A stretch of 64,000 nt of DNA. It comes from Magnetaquicoccus sp039908525. Its GTDB lineage: Bacteria; Pseudomonadota; Magnetococcia; Magnetococcales; Magnetaquicoccaceae. Below the pieces are notes generated by a model. It made no database searches, was not told where the DNA came from, and worked only from the letters and a program-made list of their open reading frames with translations. Shown piece by piece: positions 18,185 through 26,945 of this stretch; within the stretch, counting starts at the first letter, position 1, and every line of letters starts with the position of its first letter. A program made the position numbers and the translations under genes. Location: assembly GCA_039908525.1 (NCBI GenBank), contig JAMOAY010000013.1, positions 1-64,000 on the forward strand. The letters run 5' to 3'.

Positions 18185-18859
18185 ATGAACATGACGAAAG
18201 ACGCGGGCACGAACCATGCGGGTATGACGGGCAGGAGATTGCGAGTTCTGTTGCCACTCTTGCTGTGGACCGCCGGGCTGGCAGCACAGCCGGCCGTGGC
18301 TGAGACTGTTGTGAACCTGGAGCCACAGAAGAGCAGCTCTTTTCTGGAGGTTCCGGCGGCTGCCAACGGGGAGGCGGATCTGATCCGGGTCAGCTACATG
18401 CTGGCGGATGCCCTGACGGCCGAGATGCACAAGAGCCATCCTCCCCTGGGTCGCCATCAACCCCTCCTGGTGGCGACCTTTGTCAATCGGAGCAATCTGG
18501 ACGTCAGCTCCGAGATGGGCATGTTGATGGCCGATCACGTTTCGTCGCGCATGACCCAGCACGAGTACACCATCCTGGAACCCAAGATGCGCAAGGAGTT
18601 CTCGATTCGTAAAGAGCATGGGGAGTTTATGCTTTCCCGAGACATCGACAAGCTTTTTTTGGAGAACAAGGCGTACGCGGCGGTGGTAGGCAGCTACACG
18701 GAATCTAAATATTTTCTTGATTTTACAGTGAAAGTGGTTGAGATCAAGACCCGTCATGTGTTGGCCTCTGTGGATCTGCGGCTGCCGTTGGGCGAGGATG
18801 CGCGGGATTTGTTGTTGGGACTTGGGGGTGGAACGGCGATGGAGGTGTTGAGCAAATGA
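18185..18859 (+). CDS. FlgO-like envelope protein with signal peptide
   Basis: A 224-residue exported protein. A hydrophobic signal segment (LRVLLPLLLWTAGLAA) ends near AVAE. The mature part contains the FlgO pattern: a hydroxylated Asn segment (VATFVNRSNLDVSSEMGMLMADHVSSRM), then a Tyr-rich beta region (AAVVGSYTESKYFLDFTVKVVE). FlgO-family proteins are outer-membrane factors tied to flagellar assembly or motility. Alternative in-frame ATGs lie at 18158 and 18194. It overlaps the next, related gene by ATGA. Confidence 0.65.
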   Translation: MNMTKDAGTNHAGMTGRRLRVLLPLLLWTAGLAAQPAVAETVVNLEPQKSSSFLEVPAAANGEADLIRVSYMLADALTAEMHKSHPPLGRHQPLLVATFVNRSNLDVSSEMGMLMADHVSSRMTQHEYTILEPKMRKEFSIRKEHGEFMLSRDIDKLFLENKAYAAVVGSYTESKYFLDFTVKVVEIKTRHVLASVDLRLPLGEDARDLLLGLGGGTAMEVLSK

Positions 18860-19446
18860 GTGACCCGGGATTCAGAATGCGGGGCGGATTGGGCTGGGGC
18901 GGTTTGCTGCTGAGTGGCCTTCTGCTCTCCGCATGCGCGCCACCCCAGGCGGGTTATCCCCTGGTTTCCCAGCCGGTGGGGGAGCAGCGCCATCAGGGTC
19001 TGGAGGAGGCCAGCTACATGGCGGCCGACAGCATGGTGACGCAGATCCGGGACAAGCTGCGTCCCCGGCAGACCATCCTGCCCGCCAGCTTCGTCGAGGA
19101 TAAAAATCTGGAACAATCCTCTGCCATGGGGCGCATGCTGGCCCAACAGGTGGCCGCCCGATTCACCCAGGCGGGTTACTCTGTGATCGAGATCAAGCTG
19201 CGCAAGAGCGTCCGTCTGGTCAAAGGAGAGGGTGAGGGGCAGTTTTTGATGTCCCGGGAGCTGGAAAAAATTGCCGAGTTTCACAACGCCTCGGCGGTCC
19301 TGGTGGGCAGCTATGTGGTGACACCCAGCCAACTGTTCGTCAATACCCAGTTGGTACAGGTCAAGGGGGGGATCGTCCTGGCCGCCCAGGATTACAAAAT
19401 ACCCCTGACCAGGGAGCTGCGTGCTCTCCTGGAACAGGGAACCTGA
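18856..19446 (+). CDS. FlgO-like outer-membrane lipoprotein
   Basis: A 196-residue lipoprotein: LLSGLLLSAC provides a lipobox with the modified Cys near residue 27. The rest repeats the same plan as the preceding protein (ASFVEDKNLEQSSAMGRMLAQQVAARF, MSRELEKIAEF, AVLVGSYVVTPSQLFVNTQLV), so the two are paralogues and probably partners at the outer membrane. It starts on the preceding stop codon (ATGA). The substrate or structure they serve (flagellum, pilus or other) is not shown by the sequence. Confidence 0.65.
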   Translation: MSDPGFRMRGGLGWGGLLLSGLLLSACAPPQAGYPLVSQPVGEQRHQGLEEASYMAADSMVTQIRDKLRPRQTILPASFVEDKNLEQSSAMGRMLAQQVAARFTQAGYSVIEIKLRKSVRLVKGEGEGQFLMSRELEKIAEFHNASAVLVGSYVVTPSQLFVNTQLVQVKGGIVLAAQDYKIPLTRELRALLEQGT

Positions 19447-19458
19447 GCGTCAACAAGC

Positions 19459-19470
19459 AAAAAAAAAAAA
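19459..19470 (+). repeat. Run of 12 adenines
   Basis: Twelve A in a row lie between the FlgO-like lipoprotein stop and the next gene's GTG start, 68 bases before that start. Such a tract is rare in DNA this GC-rich. It could act as a promoter UP element or be prone to slippage. No clear -35/-10 pair adjoins it. Confidence 0.6.
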
Positions 19471-19538
19471 TCGGCTATCCTGTCGGGTGTTGAACTGCAA
19501 AACAATCCACCGGAAAGATCGGGTCATGGGGGTGCTTT

Positions 19539-21308
19539 GTGTTGACTTTTGCACGTAACAATCGCTGGACCGCACGCTGGATCAGCCTCTGTTTTGCCCT
19601 GTGGGGGTCAACCGCTTCGCCCTTGCTGGCCGGGGAAAGCTCTGTCGGCGGTGGCGGACAGCCCGTCGAACAACCGCTCCACCATTTCACCCTCCTGACA
19701 GAACCTCAAAATGCCAAGGTGGAGATCGTCAACCTGAAGAGCCCGTACCAGCCCAACATGCTCTTGAAGCCGGGACGCTACCACATCATCGTATCGGCCA
19801 GCGGTCACGAGACCGAAAAAGGGTTCGTGGATGTCGTCGACCAGGATTGGATTGGCAAGGTTGTCCTGCGTCCCTTGAACGAAGCCGTCATGGAGGAAGA
19901 GCCGGAGGAGAGAAGCAACGCCCGTTTGCAGGAAGAGTGGCGCAAGATCAAACAGGAGCACACCAGTCTGGAGCAGGCGCGACGCGTCATTGCCCAGGAG
20001 CAGCATAAGTTGGACTTGACCAGAAAGGAGCTGGACGCTGCCCGGCAGTCCGTGGAGTTGGCCAAAAAGGAGTGGGTCGGGAAACAGGCATCCTGTCCGT
20101 CTCCGACGGAATCCAGGTCTGTGGCGGACGACAAACCGGTTGTGGAGAACAAGCCTGTCGTGGACGGCAAGCCGGCTATGGAGAGCGGACCTGCGGCGGA
20201 GGCCAGACCGGCTGTGGAGAGCAAGCCTGCGGCGGAGGCCAGACCGGCTGTGGAGAGCAAGCCTGCGGCGGAGGCCAAGCCGGTTGTGGAGAGCAAACCT
20301 GTGGCGGAGGTTAGGCCGGCTGTGGAGAGCAAGCCTGCGGCGGAGGTCAGGTCGGCTGCGGAGAGCAAGCCTGCGGCGGAGGTCAGGCCGGCTGCGGAGA
20401 GCAAGCCTGTGGCGGAGGTCAGACCGGTCGTGGAAAGTAAGCCTGCGGCAGACAGCAGGCCGGCTGTGGACAGCCCGCCCGCCCCGGATGCCAAGCCACT
20501 GGCCAATGACAAGGTACCTGCAGAGAGCAGGGCACTGTTGGACAGCAAGCCGGTGGATGACAGCAAATCGGTGGCAGAGAGCAAGCCGCTTGTTGGCAGC
20601 AAACCGACCCCGGATGGCAAGTCGGTCGCGCTTGCGTTGACAGATGTCGAGCCGTTGGTGAAGGAAAAGCCCCCTGCGCCGGCGGTCAGGTCTGAGCTGC
20701 CCACGCCGGTTCCGCCTCCCCATGTGAACACTCGGGAGAGGGTCAGAAAGGCACTGGTTCAGGAGGAGACCACCCCGCCGCCGCCCGTCCAGGAGATCGG
20801 CGAGAGCCCGCCCCGTGCCGGTGAACCGGAGACAGCGGAGGGTGCTGCGGCGCCCGCCACGACTCCTGCACCCCCCTCTGCCACGGTCGCAACCGACCAA
20901 GGGCCGTTGTCTGCCGTGTTGACTGCGGCGATGGCCTACCTGCAGCAGGCCCGTCCTCCGCAAAGTGCTCCCCCACCGGAAGGGGAAGGGGTTTTGCGTG
21001 CGCTGCGTCAGGCGCAGCAACAGGAACCGGGCAACCCCTCCGTTGATACGGCGTTAAAGTTGTATGAAAAACGATACATTATCTACACTGGCCTGTTTGA
21101 AAACAAGGTCAAGGCCGATGAGATGGTGGAAAACATCCGGGCACTGGGCATTCCAGCCTTTTTGCAACCCATGACGGTCAAGGGTAGATCGACATCGCGG
21201 GTGTGCATCGGTCTCTTTTTGACCCAGGAGGATGCCGACAAAAATTTACGTCACCTGAAAGAGAACATGGAGATCAAGGATCCCATTCTGCGCATCTACA
21301 GACAATAG
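19539..21308 (+). CDS. Repeat-rich periplasmic protein with PEGA-like and SPOR-like domains
   Basis: A 589-residue secreted protein. A signal peptide runs to about residue 31 (SPLLAGE). A PEGA-like beta domain follows (about 50-112: TLLTEPQNAKVEIVN, LLKPGRYHIIVSASGHE), then a coiled coil (130-180), about 28 hexapeptide repeats (199-366), a Pro-rich linker, and a C-terminal SPOR-like domain (about 508-589: YIIYTGLFENKVKADEMVE). SPOR domains bind denuded peptidoglycan and PEGA domains are envelope modules, so an envelope-spanning linker is likely. The start is GTG. It follows the FlgO-like pair and may act with it. Confidence 0.7.
   Translation: MLTFARNNRWTARWISLCFALWGSTASPLLAGESSVGGGGQPVEQPLHHFTLLTEPQNAKVEIVNLKSPYQPNMLLKPGRYHIIVSASGHETEKGFVDVVDQDWIGKVVLRPLNEAVMEEEPEERSNARLQEEWRKIKQEHTSLEQARRVIAQEQHKLDLTRKELDAARQSVELAKKEWVGKQASCPSPTESRSVADDKPVVENKPVVDGKPAMESGPAAEARPAVESKPAAEARPAVESKPAAEAKPVVESKPVAEVRPAVESKPAAEVRSAAESKPAAEVRPAAESKPVAEVRPVVESKPAADSRPAVDSPPAPDAKPLANDKVPAESRALLDSKPVDDSKSVAESKPLVGSKPTPDGKSVALALTDVEPLVKEKPPAPAVRSELPTPVPPPHVNTRERVRKALVQEETTPPPPVQEIGESPPRAGEPETAEGAAAPATTPAPPSATVATDQGPLSAVLTAAMAYLQQARPPQSAPPPEGEGVLRALRQAQQQEPGNPSVDTALKLYEKRYIIYTGLFENKVKADEMVENIRALGIPAFLQPMTVKGRSTSRVCIGLFLTQEDADKNLRHLKENMEIKDPILRIYRQ
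20133..20636 (+). repeat. Tandem 18-bp repeat coding hexapeptides
   Basis: About 28 consecutive six-residue units with consensus (K/R)-P-(A/V)-(A/V)-(E/D)-(S/A/V), for example RPAVES KPAAEA. Units from 20200 to 20450 are the most regular and often alternate as 36-bp pairs; the flanks are degenerate. The repeats stay in frame, so copy number could vary without breaking the protein. Alternating basic and acidic residues with Pro suggest an extended rod. Confidence 0.85.
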
Positions 21309-21382
21309 CCTCTTCAATAGCCTCTTGTGTTCCCTCTGGAGATGTTGGCCTGTCGCCCGGTGCGGTGCTCCCCGATGGGTTG

Positions 21383-22168
21383 TCACTGCGGTGCACCGCC
21401 TCCATCCGCCGCCTCCACAAACGGGTTGCCGTTGCCCTGCAGGGCCTTGATCCGTTTGTTGCGCTCTCTCTCCCAGGCGTCCACCGGGTCGGTCTTGGCC
21501 CAGGCCTCAAACAGTTTTCGTTGTTTGTCGCTGATGGGGAGGCGATAGCTCTTTTCGAAGTAGAAATAGGTGCGGGCGATGTCGCCGCGCACCTCCGGCC
21601 TGGGTTCCACAAGGTCGGAGTCAAAGTCCACCTTGAACGGGCAGGCCCCATAGGCGCCGCCCTTGCCAGGCACCATCCCATAGGAACGATTCCCTCGGTC
21701 CGCGTTCAATTCACCCACCGCCGGTACCAGGTTGTGCAGGTCTCCTTCCATGGAGCGGAAGATGGGGTCGATCTCCTCGCAACATTTGCGACCCTTGTAG
21801 GAGTTGCCATCCCGTTGACAAAGGGGTTCTCGCCAGCAGGGTCGGCTGTTGCCGAAGGCATGGGCCGGCACGATATGTTCCCACTCAACCCGCTCACCCC
21901 TCTGCGCATTCTTGCGCGGTCGATACCCGCAGCCGGAAGGATCCACGGTGTGGTGTTTGTCGTAGTCGCACCCACAGTAAAAGGTCTGGCGGTGATCCTG
22001 GAAGATTTTGTCGGCCAGTTTTTTGGCCTCGGCAAAATCGCGCACCCGCGAAACCACTTGTATGGCCGAGGTATCGTTTGTCTGTACGGGGGATTGGCCC
22101 TGTTTTGTGCAGAATGTCAGACCCAGCAACAGGGCTGCGATGATCAGGGCATAACCGATTTCTTTCAT
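21383..22168 (-). CDS. endA: Endonuclease I (EndA/Dns family)
   Basis: A 261-residue exported nuclease of the endonuclease I family, which cuts DNA without sequence specificity in the periplasm or outside the cell. A signal segment spans the first 20 residues. The catalytic region shows EWEHIVPAHAFG (H98) and GDLHNLVPAVGELNADRGN (H145, N160), with many paired cysteines as in Dns. Its start overlaps the stop of the DUF4381 gene by ATGA, so it is translated with a MoxR-type operon, an unusual context. It is convergent with the repeat-rich protein. Confidence 0.9.
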   Translation of the reverse strand: MKEIGYALIIAALLLGLTFCTKQGQSPVQTNDTSAIQVVSRVRDFAEAKKLADKIFQDHRQTFYCGCDYDKHHTVDPSGCGYRPRKNAQRGERVEWEHIVPAHAFGNSRPCWREPLCQRDGNSYKGRKCCEEIDPIFRSMEGDLHNLVPAVGELNADRGNRSYGMVPGKGGAYGACPFKVDFDSDLVEPRPEVRGDIARTYFYFEKSYRLPISDKQRKLFEAWAKTDPVDAWERERNKRIKALQGNGNPFVEAADGGGAPQ

Positions 22169-22704
22169 GGGGATACTCGATTACCTTGTCGGGGGGTGGC
22201 GGCGTGTTGTATCCAGGAGCGGCAAACAGCGATCAGAGCGGTCAACTCCGTGTCCGGCACCGGTGCCGTCGCCTGTGGTTGAAACGGCAGGGAGAGCAGC
22301 CAGCGACCGGCGCCTCGGCTGAAAGGCTCCCCCTCCAGGGCTTGATCCAGAAACTGCAACCACGCCTCGCCGGTCAGGCCGGCCACACCCGGCGTTGCTG
22401 TACGGTCCACTCCGGGGTGCCAGAGGGGTGACAGACAGACCCGGCGCAGCAGATGGGAGAGAGCAGTGGCCAGTTGTCGGGCATCTTGATGGCGTGCGTG
22501 GTCGGCCACCAGGCGTTCCAACTCCGCCAGGGCCGCATCCCGCAGGCGGTTGCGCCGCTTGTGCCGCCAGAAATAGCCCAGAACGACCGCCACGGCCAGC
22601 AACATTCCCAGCACCAGCCACCAACCGAGGGCCGGGGGCCACCCGAGGAGGGCGTCGGGCAGATGGATATCCCGCAACTCAAGGGCGGGGGAGGGGGTGT
22701 CCAT
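22165..22704 (-). CDS. DUF4381 membrane protein
   Basis: A 179-residue protein with one N-terminal membrane segment (LGWWLVLGMLLAVAVVLGYFW, about 28-48) followed by a basic stretch (RHKRRNRLRD) and a helical domain. This is the DUF4381 plan found beside MoxR and DUF58 genes. The start at 22704 gives a 26-base overlap with the DUF58 gene; an alternative ATG is at 22728. Its function is unknown, but the family is thought to anchor or assist the MoxR/VWA chaperone system. Confidence 0.7.
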   Translation of the reverse strand: MDTPSPALELRDIHLPDALLGWPPALGWWLVLGMLLAVAVVLGYFWRHKRRNRLRDAALAELERLVADHARHQDARQLATALSHLLRRVCLSPLWHPGVDRTATPGVAGLTGEAWLQFLDQALEGEPFSRGAGRWLLSLPFQPQATAPVPDTELTALIAVCRSWIQHAATPRQGNRVSP

Positions 22705-23707
22705 GCTCTTGCCCGTGTGTGCCGCCATGAGTACCGAACTGCCGTTGCAGAAGGGCCACCGAGTCCTGTTCCGTCGAGCAGGAGAGGAAGAGGATGCCAT
22801 GCTGGCGGCAGAATTGGGCCAGATCCTCCTGCCGTTGCTGGAATTGCTCCTGGTACTGGCGTCGTTTGGCGGCGGAACGGCTGTCCAGGATGAAACGCCG
22901 CTGCCCGTCATGAAGCGGATACCAGCCCGGCGGGGGCAGTGTGCGCTCCAGGGGATCGTGAAAGAACATCATCACCAGGTCGTTCTGACGTGCCAGTTGG
23001 GCCAGATGGATCTTGTCCCGCGCGTCCAACTGGGCAAAGTCGCTGAACAGAAACAGAAGACTGCCCGGGCGGGTGACACGGCGCAGGCGGACCAGGGCCG
23101 CTTCCATCTCCTGAGCCGGCGCTGGATCGTCTGCCCCGGCCAGCGGGGCAGACTCTGCCGCCAGTAAACCGATGAGATGCAACACCCCATGGTCACCCCG
23201 CAGGGGCCGTATTTCCCGATGGTGATGGTCGGTAAACAACAACCCGCCCAGTCGGTTGCCCTGCAGGGCGGCTCCCCAGGCGATCAGGGCGGCCGCCCGG
23301 GCGGCAGAGACCGCCTTGAAAAGGCCCCGGGTGGCAAAGAACATGGCGGCCCGCAGATCGATCCAGACCAGGATGGCCTGTTCCCGATCCTCGTGAAAAA
23401 TTTTGGTGTGTGGCTTGCCGGTGCGGGCCGTGACCCGCCAATCCATATGGCGCACCTCATCACCCGCCTGGTAGAGACGGCTTTCGGCAAATTCGATACC
23501 CCGGCCTTTGAACAGGGAGTGAAAGGGGCCGGTATGCCGGGAGCGCACCCGCCCCGGCGTCAACGACAGACCGATGGCGGCATGGCGGAGGGCGAGCAGA
23601 GAGGGTGCGACGATGCGGGTTGCCCAACCGCCGGGCACCGGATCGCTGCCCAGCGCCGGTCGCGGTGGTTCTGTGCGTCCGGAATGGCTGCCCGGATCGC
23701 CCTTCAT
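22679..23707 (-). CDS. DUF58 protein of a MoxR operon
   Basis: A 342-residue soluble DUF58 protein. The family signature is visible: HTGPFHSLFKGRGIEFAESR, then YQAGDEVRHMDWRVTARTGKPHTKIFHEDRE, followed by a VWA-like fold (VWIDLRAAM). DUF58 proteins accompany MoxR ATPases and probably help mature or insert metal centres in target proteins. The start overlaps the moxR stop (ATGA) and the end overlaps the DUF4381 gene. Confidence 0.85.
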   Translation of the reverse strand: MKGDPGSHSGRTEPPRPALGSDPVPGGWATRIVAPSLLALRHAAIGLSLTPGRVRSRHTGPFHSLFKGRGIEFAESRLYQAGDEVRHMDWRVTARTGKPHTKIFHEDREQAILVWIDLRAAMFFATRGLFKAVSAARAAALIAWGAALQGNRLGGLLFTDHHHREIRPLRGDHGVLHLIGLLAAESAPLAGADDPAPAQEMEAALVRLRRVTRPGSLLFLFSDFAQLDARDKIHLAQLARQNDLVMMFFHDPLERTLPPPGWYPLHDGQRRFILDSRSAAKRRQYQEQFQQRQEDLAQFCRQHGILFLSCSTEQDSVALLQRQFGTHGGTHGQEHGHPLPRP

Positions 23708-24672
23708 GGGGCTGGCACCCGTTCCAGGAGCAGATCCACAAAGCGGTCAGGGGTCAAACCGCTCGCTTCTGCTTCGTAGGTGAGCAGGATGCGATGCCGC
23801 AACACATCCGGCAGCAACTCCTTCACGTCGTCGGGGGTGACGAAATCCCGGCCCAGCAGCCAGGCATTGGCCCGTGCGCAGCGGTCCAGGGCGATGGTGG
23901 CCCGGGGGCTGGCCCCGTATTGCAGCACGGAGGCCAGATCATGGCCATACTGGCCGGGGTTGCGGGTGGCGAGCACCAGGCGCAGGAGATAGGACTCCAC
24001 ATTGTCCGCCAGGTAGACGTTCAACACCTCCTGCCGGGCGGCAAACAGCTCTGCCTGTCGCATGTGGGCCTGGATCGGCGCCGGCCCCCGCTGTGCCTGC
24101 CGGGCCTCGCTGCGTACCAGGCGCAGGATGGCCTGTTCGTCTCGGGCGTTGGGATAATGGATGCGCACCAACAGCAGAAAGCGGTCCAACTGCGCCTCCG
24201 GCAACGGGTGGGTGCCCTCCTGTTCGATGGGGTTCTGGGTCGCCATGACCAGAAAGAGCTCAGGCAATGGGTGGCTCTTGGAACCCACCGAGATCTGCCG
24301 CTCTGCCATGGCTTCCAGCAGGGCCGATTGCACCTTGGCCGGGGCGCGGTTGATCTCGTCGGCCAACACCAGATTGTGGAACAGGGGCCCTCGGTGAAAG
24401 GTGAACGTACCGTCCTGGGGATGAAACACCTCGGTCCCCGTCAGATCCGCCGGCAGCAGGTCGGGCGTGAATTGGATGCGGCAGAAGCTGCCTTCGATCG
24501 CGGAGCTCAACACCTGGATGGCCCGGGTCTTGGCCAATCCGGGCGCTCCTTCCACCAGCAGATGACCATCGGCCAGCAGGGCGGTGAACAGCCGCTGGAT
24601 CAACCGCTCCTGGCCAATGATGCGTTGCCGGACGGCCTCCATCAGGTGTAACACGGTCTGCTGCATGGACAT
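23704..24672 (-). CDS. MoxR-family AAA+ ATPase
   Basis: A 322-residue AAA+ ATPase. Walker A is GAPGLAKT near residue 41, Walker B LADEINRAP, and sensor regions ATQNPIEQEGTHPLPEAQLDRF match MoxR. MoxR proteins act as chaperones for assembly of metalloenzymes or complexes together with VWA partners. The frame is open to an ATG at 24840, but the upstream 56 residues look non-conserved, so 24672 (MSMQQTVLHLM) is used; no strong ribosome site marks either. It is divergent from the FeoB-like gene. Confidence 0.87.
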   Translation of the reverse strand: MSMQQTVLHLMEAVRQRIIGQERLIQRLFTALLADGHLLVEGAPGLAKTRAIQVLSSAIEGSFCRIQFTPDLLPADLTGTEVFHPQDGTFTFHRGPLFHNLVLADEINRAPAKVQSALLEAMAERQISVGSKSHPLPELFLVMATQNPIEQEGTHPLPEAQLDRFLLLVRIHYPNARDEQAILRLVRSEARQAQRGPAPIQAHMRQAELFAARQEVLNVYLADNVESYLLRLVLATRNPGQYGHDLASVLQYGASPRATIALDRCARANAWLLGRDFVTPDDVKELLPDVLRHRILLTYEAEASGLTPDRFVDLLLERVPAP

Positions 24673-24897
24673 GACATTCACTGTGCCGCACGGTTGGAAG
24701 GGAGGAGGATGTTCGTTGCCATGGTGCACAATTTGGGCGCCGCTGTGCAAGGGGTTGCAGAGGACAGAGTATGGGTCGATCTTGTACTGGACAGGCGTCA
24801 TGAATGGACCTACACTGGGGCTGCTGCTTGAGGGCAGCACACCTATGGCTGGGGGGGCTTGCTGCTTGCTTCAACTCTTGAAGAGGACCGATTTCCC

Positions 24898-26877
24898 ATG
24901 TCCAACTCCTGTCACAGTGTCGCCGTTGCGACCTCCCTTGAGGGGGTCGCGGTCGGTGCCCCCGCAGAGCGGAAGATTGCTATTGTCGGTTTGGGTAATG
25001 CGGGAAAAAGCATGTTTTTTAATGCTTTAACTGGCCACTACAGCTTTGTGGCCAACTACCCCCGCACCACGGTGGAGCCCAACCGACACCATCTCTCCTT
25101 GAACGGTTGGCCGGTGGAGGTGATCGACACACCGGGCATCTCCTCGTTGAGCATCCAGTCGGACGATGAACGCTCTACCCTGGAGGTGCTGTTGCATGAA
25201 TCGGTGCAGCATATTCTTTTTTGTGGCGATGCCTTGCGCCTGCGGCAGAGTCTGGTGCTGCTGGCGCAGGTGTTGGAGTTGGGCATTCCCACTCTGTTCT
25301 GTCTGAACAAATCAGACGAGGCGGCTCGCCAGGGGATCGTGATCGACACCGAGCAGCTCGGGCGGGCCCTGGGGGTGGCGGTGGTGCCCACGGCGGCCCT
25401 GCATGGCCGGGGTCTGGAGAATCTGGGAGAGCAACTGCTCTCTGCGTCGGTCAACAGCAAGCCTGTGCACTATCTGCGCACCGTTGAAGAGGCCGTCACC
25501 CGTCTGGGCAGCCTGTTTCCTCTGGAGGATCGCCCCTCCCGAGGGGTTCTGCTGCATGTTTTACAGGGGGAATCGACGGTGGAGGCGCTGTTCGGACACC
25601 GGCTCGGTCAGGATGTTTTGGGCAAGGCGAAGGCCCTGTTGCACAGTTTTGGCAGGCAGGTTGCTGCCGCACATCTCACCCAGTCGCTGTTCAATACCCG
25701 CCATGGATGGGCACGCCAGGTTGATCATGCGGTGACCAACCGGGCGCCTCTGGTGGTGCCCGGTTTTGCCTATTGGGCCGGTTGGAGTGCCCGTCACCCC
25801 GTCCTTGGCTGGCCGATCCTGCTGGCCATTCTCTGGCTGACCTTCCTCAGCGTGGGCAGCATCGCGGCCGAGATGGCCAGCCTGCTGGGTGAGTGGATCT
25901 TCGATCCTCTGACCCAGACGGTGAGTGCTCTGCTGACGGATCCCTTCCTGAACGACATGGTCGTCGGCAACTTTGGGCTGCTGACCATGGGGGTGATCAA
26001 TGCCATCGTGACCGTGGTGCCGATTTTGATCGTCTTTTTTCTGATCATCAATTTCCTGGAGGATGTGGGCTATCTGCCCAATCTGAGTGTGTTGGCCAAT
26101 CGGGCGTTTGCCCCCTTCGGGCTCACGGGCAAGGCGGTGCTGCCCATCATCCTGGGGACTGGCTGCAATACCGTTGCCACTCTGACCAGTCGGATCATGG
26201 AAAACCGTGCGGAGCGCATCATGGTCTCTTTCCTGATCGCCCTGGGTGTGCCCTGTGCGGTGCAGTTGGGGGTGATGTTGGCCATTTTTGCCACGGCGCC
26301 TTTTTCCACCTTGTTGATCGTCATGGGTACCGTGCTGGCGACCAGTGTTGTCTGTGGCATTGCCCTCAACCGTTTGATGCCGGTCCATTCTGCCTCCACC
26401 TTTATCCAGGAGTTGCCGGCCCTGCGTTGGCCCAACTGGCGTAATATCGTGCAAAAGACCTACTACCGGATCAAGGCGTTCCTGTCGGAAGCCATGCCTC
26501 TGTTCGTGTTCGCGGCGGCCCTCATGTTCACTCTGGAGAAGAGTGGGCTGTTGGTGCAGATCAAAAAAGGGTTGCAGCCCATCGTCACCGGTTTTCTGTC
26601 CATGCCGGACAAGGTGACCGAGGTGTTCATTCTGGTCCTCTCCCGCCGTGAGGTGGGTGCGGTCTACTTCAAGGATATGGTGGACAAGGGGGAGTTGGAC
26701 TATTACCAGGTCATCACCGGTCTGGTGGTCATGACCCTTTTTGTGCCCTGTGTCTCCAACACGATGGTGATGCTCAAAGAGTTGGGTGCCCGTTGGGCCG
26801 TCTCCATCAATCTGGGCATTGTGGCCATTGCCATTCTGGTGGGGGGGTTGGTGGACCTGCTGGTACGGGGGATTTGA
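24898..26877 (+). CDS. FeoB-like ferrous iron transporter
   Basis: A 659-residue fusion of a GTP-binding domain and a polytopic membrane domain, as in FeoB, which imports Fe(II). G motifs are GLGNAGKS (31-38), DTPG (77-80) and NKSD (137-140). The membrane part carries the two Cys-containing gate motifs in altered form: GTGCNTVA instead of GxGCNVPA, and PCVSNT. It is shorter than typical FeoB (about 770). No feoA or feoC is adjacent. It may be a divergent iron or other divalent-metal transporter. AGAGGA lies upstream of the ATG at 24898. Confidence 0.75.
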   Translation: MSNSCHSVAVATSLEGVAVGAPAERKIAIVGLGNAGKSMFFNALTGHYSFVANYPRTTVEPNRHHLSLNGWPVEVIDTPGISSLSIQSDDERSTLEVLLHESVQHILFCGDALRLRQSLVLLAQVLELGIPTLFCLNKSDEAARQGIVIDTEQLGRALGVAVVPTAALHGRGLENLGEQLLSASVNSKPVHYLRTVEEAVTRLGSLFPLEDRPSRGVLLHVLQGESTVEALFGHRLGQDVLGKAKALLHSFGRQVAAAHLTQSLFNTRHGWARQVDHAVTNRAPLVVPGFAYWAGWSARHPVLGWPILLAILWLTFLSVGSIAAEMASLLGEWIFDPLTQTVSALLTDPFLNDMVVGNFGLLTMGVINAIVTVVPILIVFFLIINFLEDVGYLPNLSVLANRAFAPFGLTGKAVLPIILGTGCNTVATLTSRIMENRAERIMVSFLIALGVPCAVQLGVMLAIFATAPFSTLLIVMGTVLATSVVCGIALNRLMPVHSASTFIQELPALRWPNWRNIVQKTYYRIKAFLSEAMPLFVFAAALMFTLEKSGLLVQIKKGLQPIVTGFLSMPDKVTEVFILVLSRREVGAVYFKDMVDKGELDYYQVITGLVVMTLFVPCVSNTMVMLKELGARWAVSINLGIVAIAILVGGLVDLLVRGI

Positions 26878-26945
26878 GTCGTGCCGATTGATAGCCAGCG
26901 ATCTTCGACTGTTACGGGTCCACAAACAATGATCAAGGCCGCCGA

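Noticed and set aside
20133..20636. CRISPR array
   Set aside because: The repeats are contiguous, 18 bp, in frame with a protein, and have no spacers.
19608..21020. Two long minus-strand frames over the hexapeptide repeats
   Set aside because: They arise because the 18-bp repeats keep all frames open; no independent coding signal.
24898..26877. Evidence for magnetosome genes near the FeoB-like transporter
   Set aside because: No mam or mms gene was recognised; FeoB-like proteins are common elsewhere.
25561..26925. A 454-codon minus-strand open frame inside the FeoB-like gene
   Set aside because: Low-complexity product rich in His, Gln and Gly, antisense to a membrane protein.
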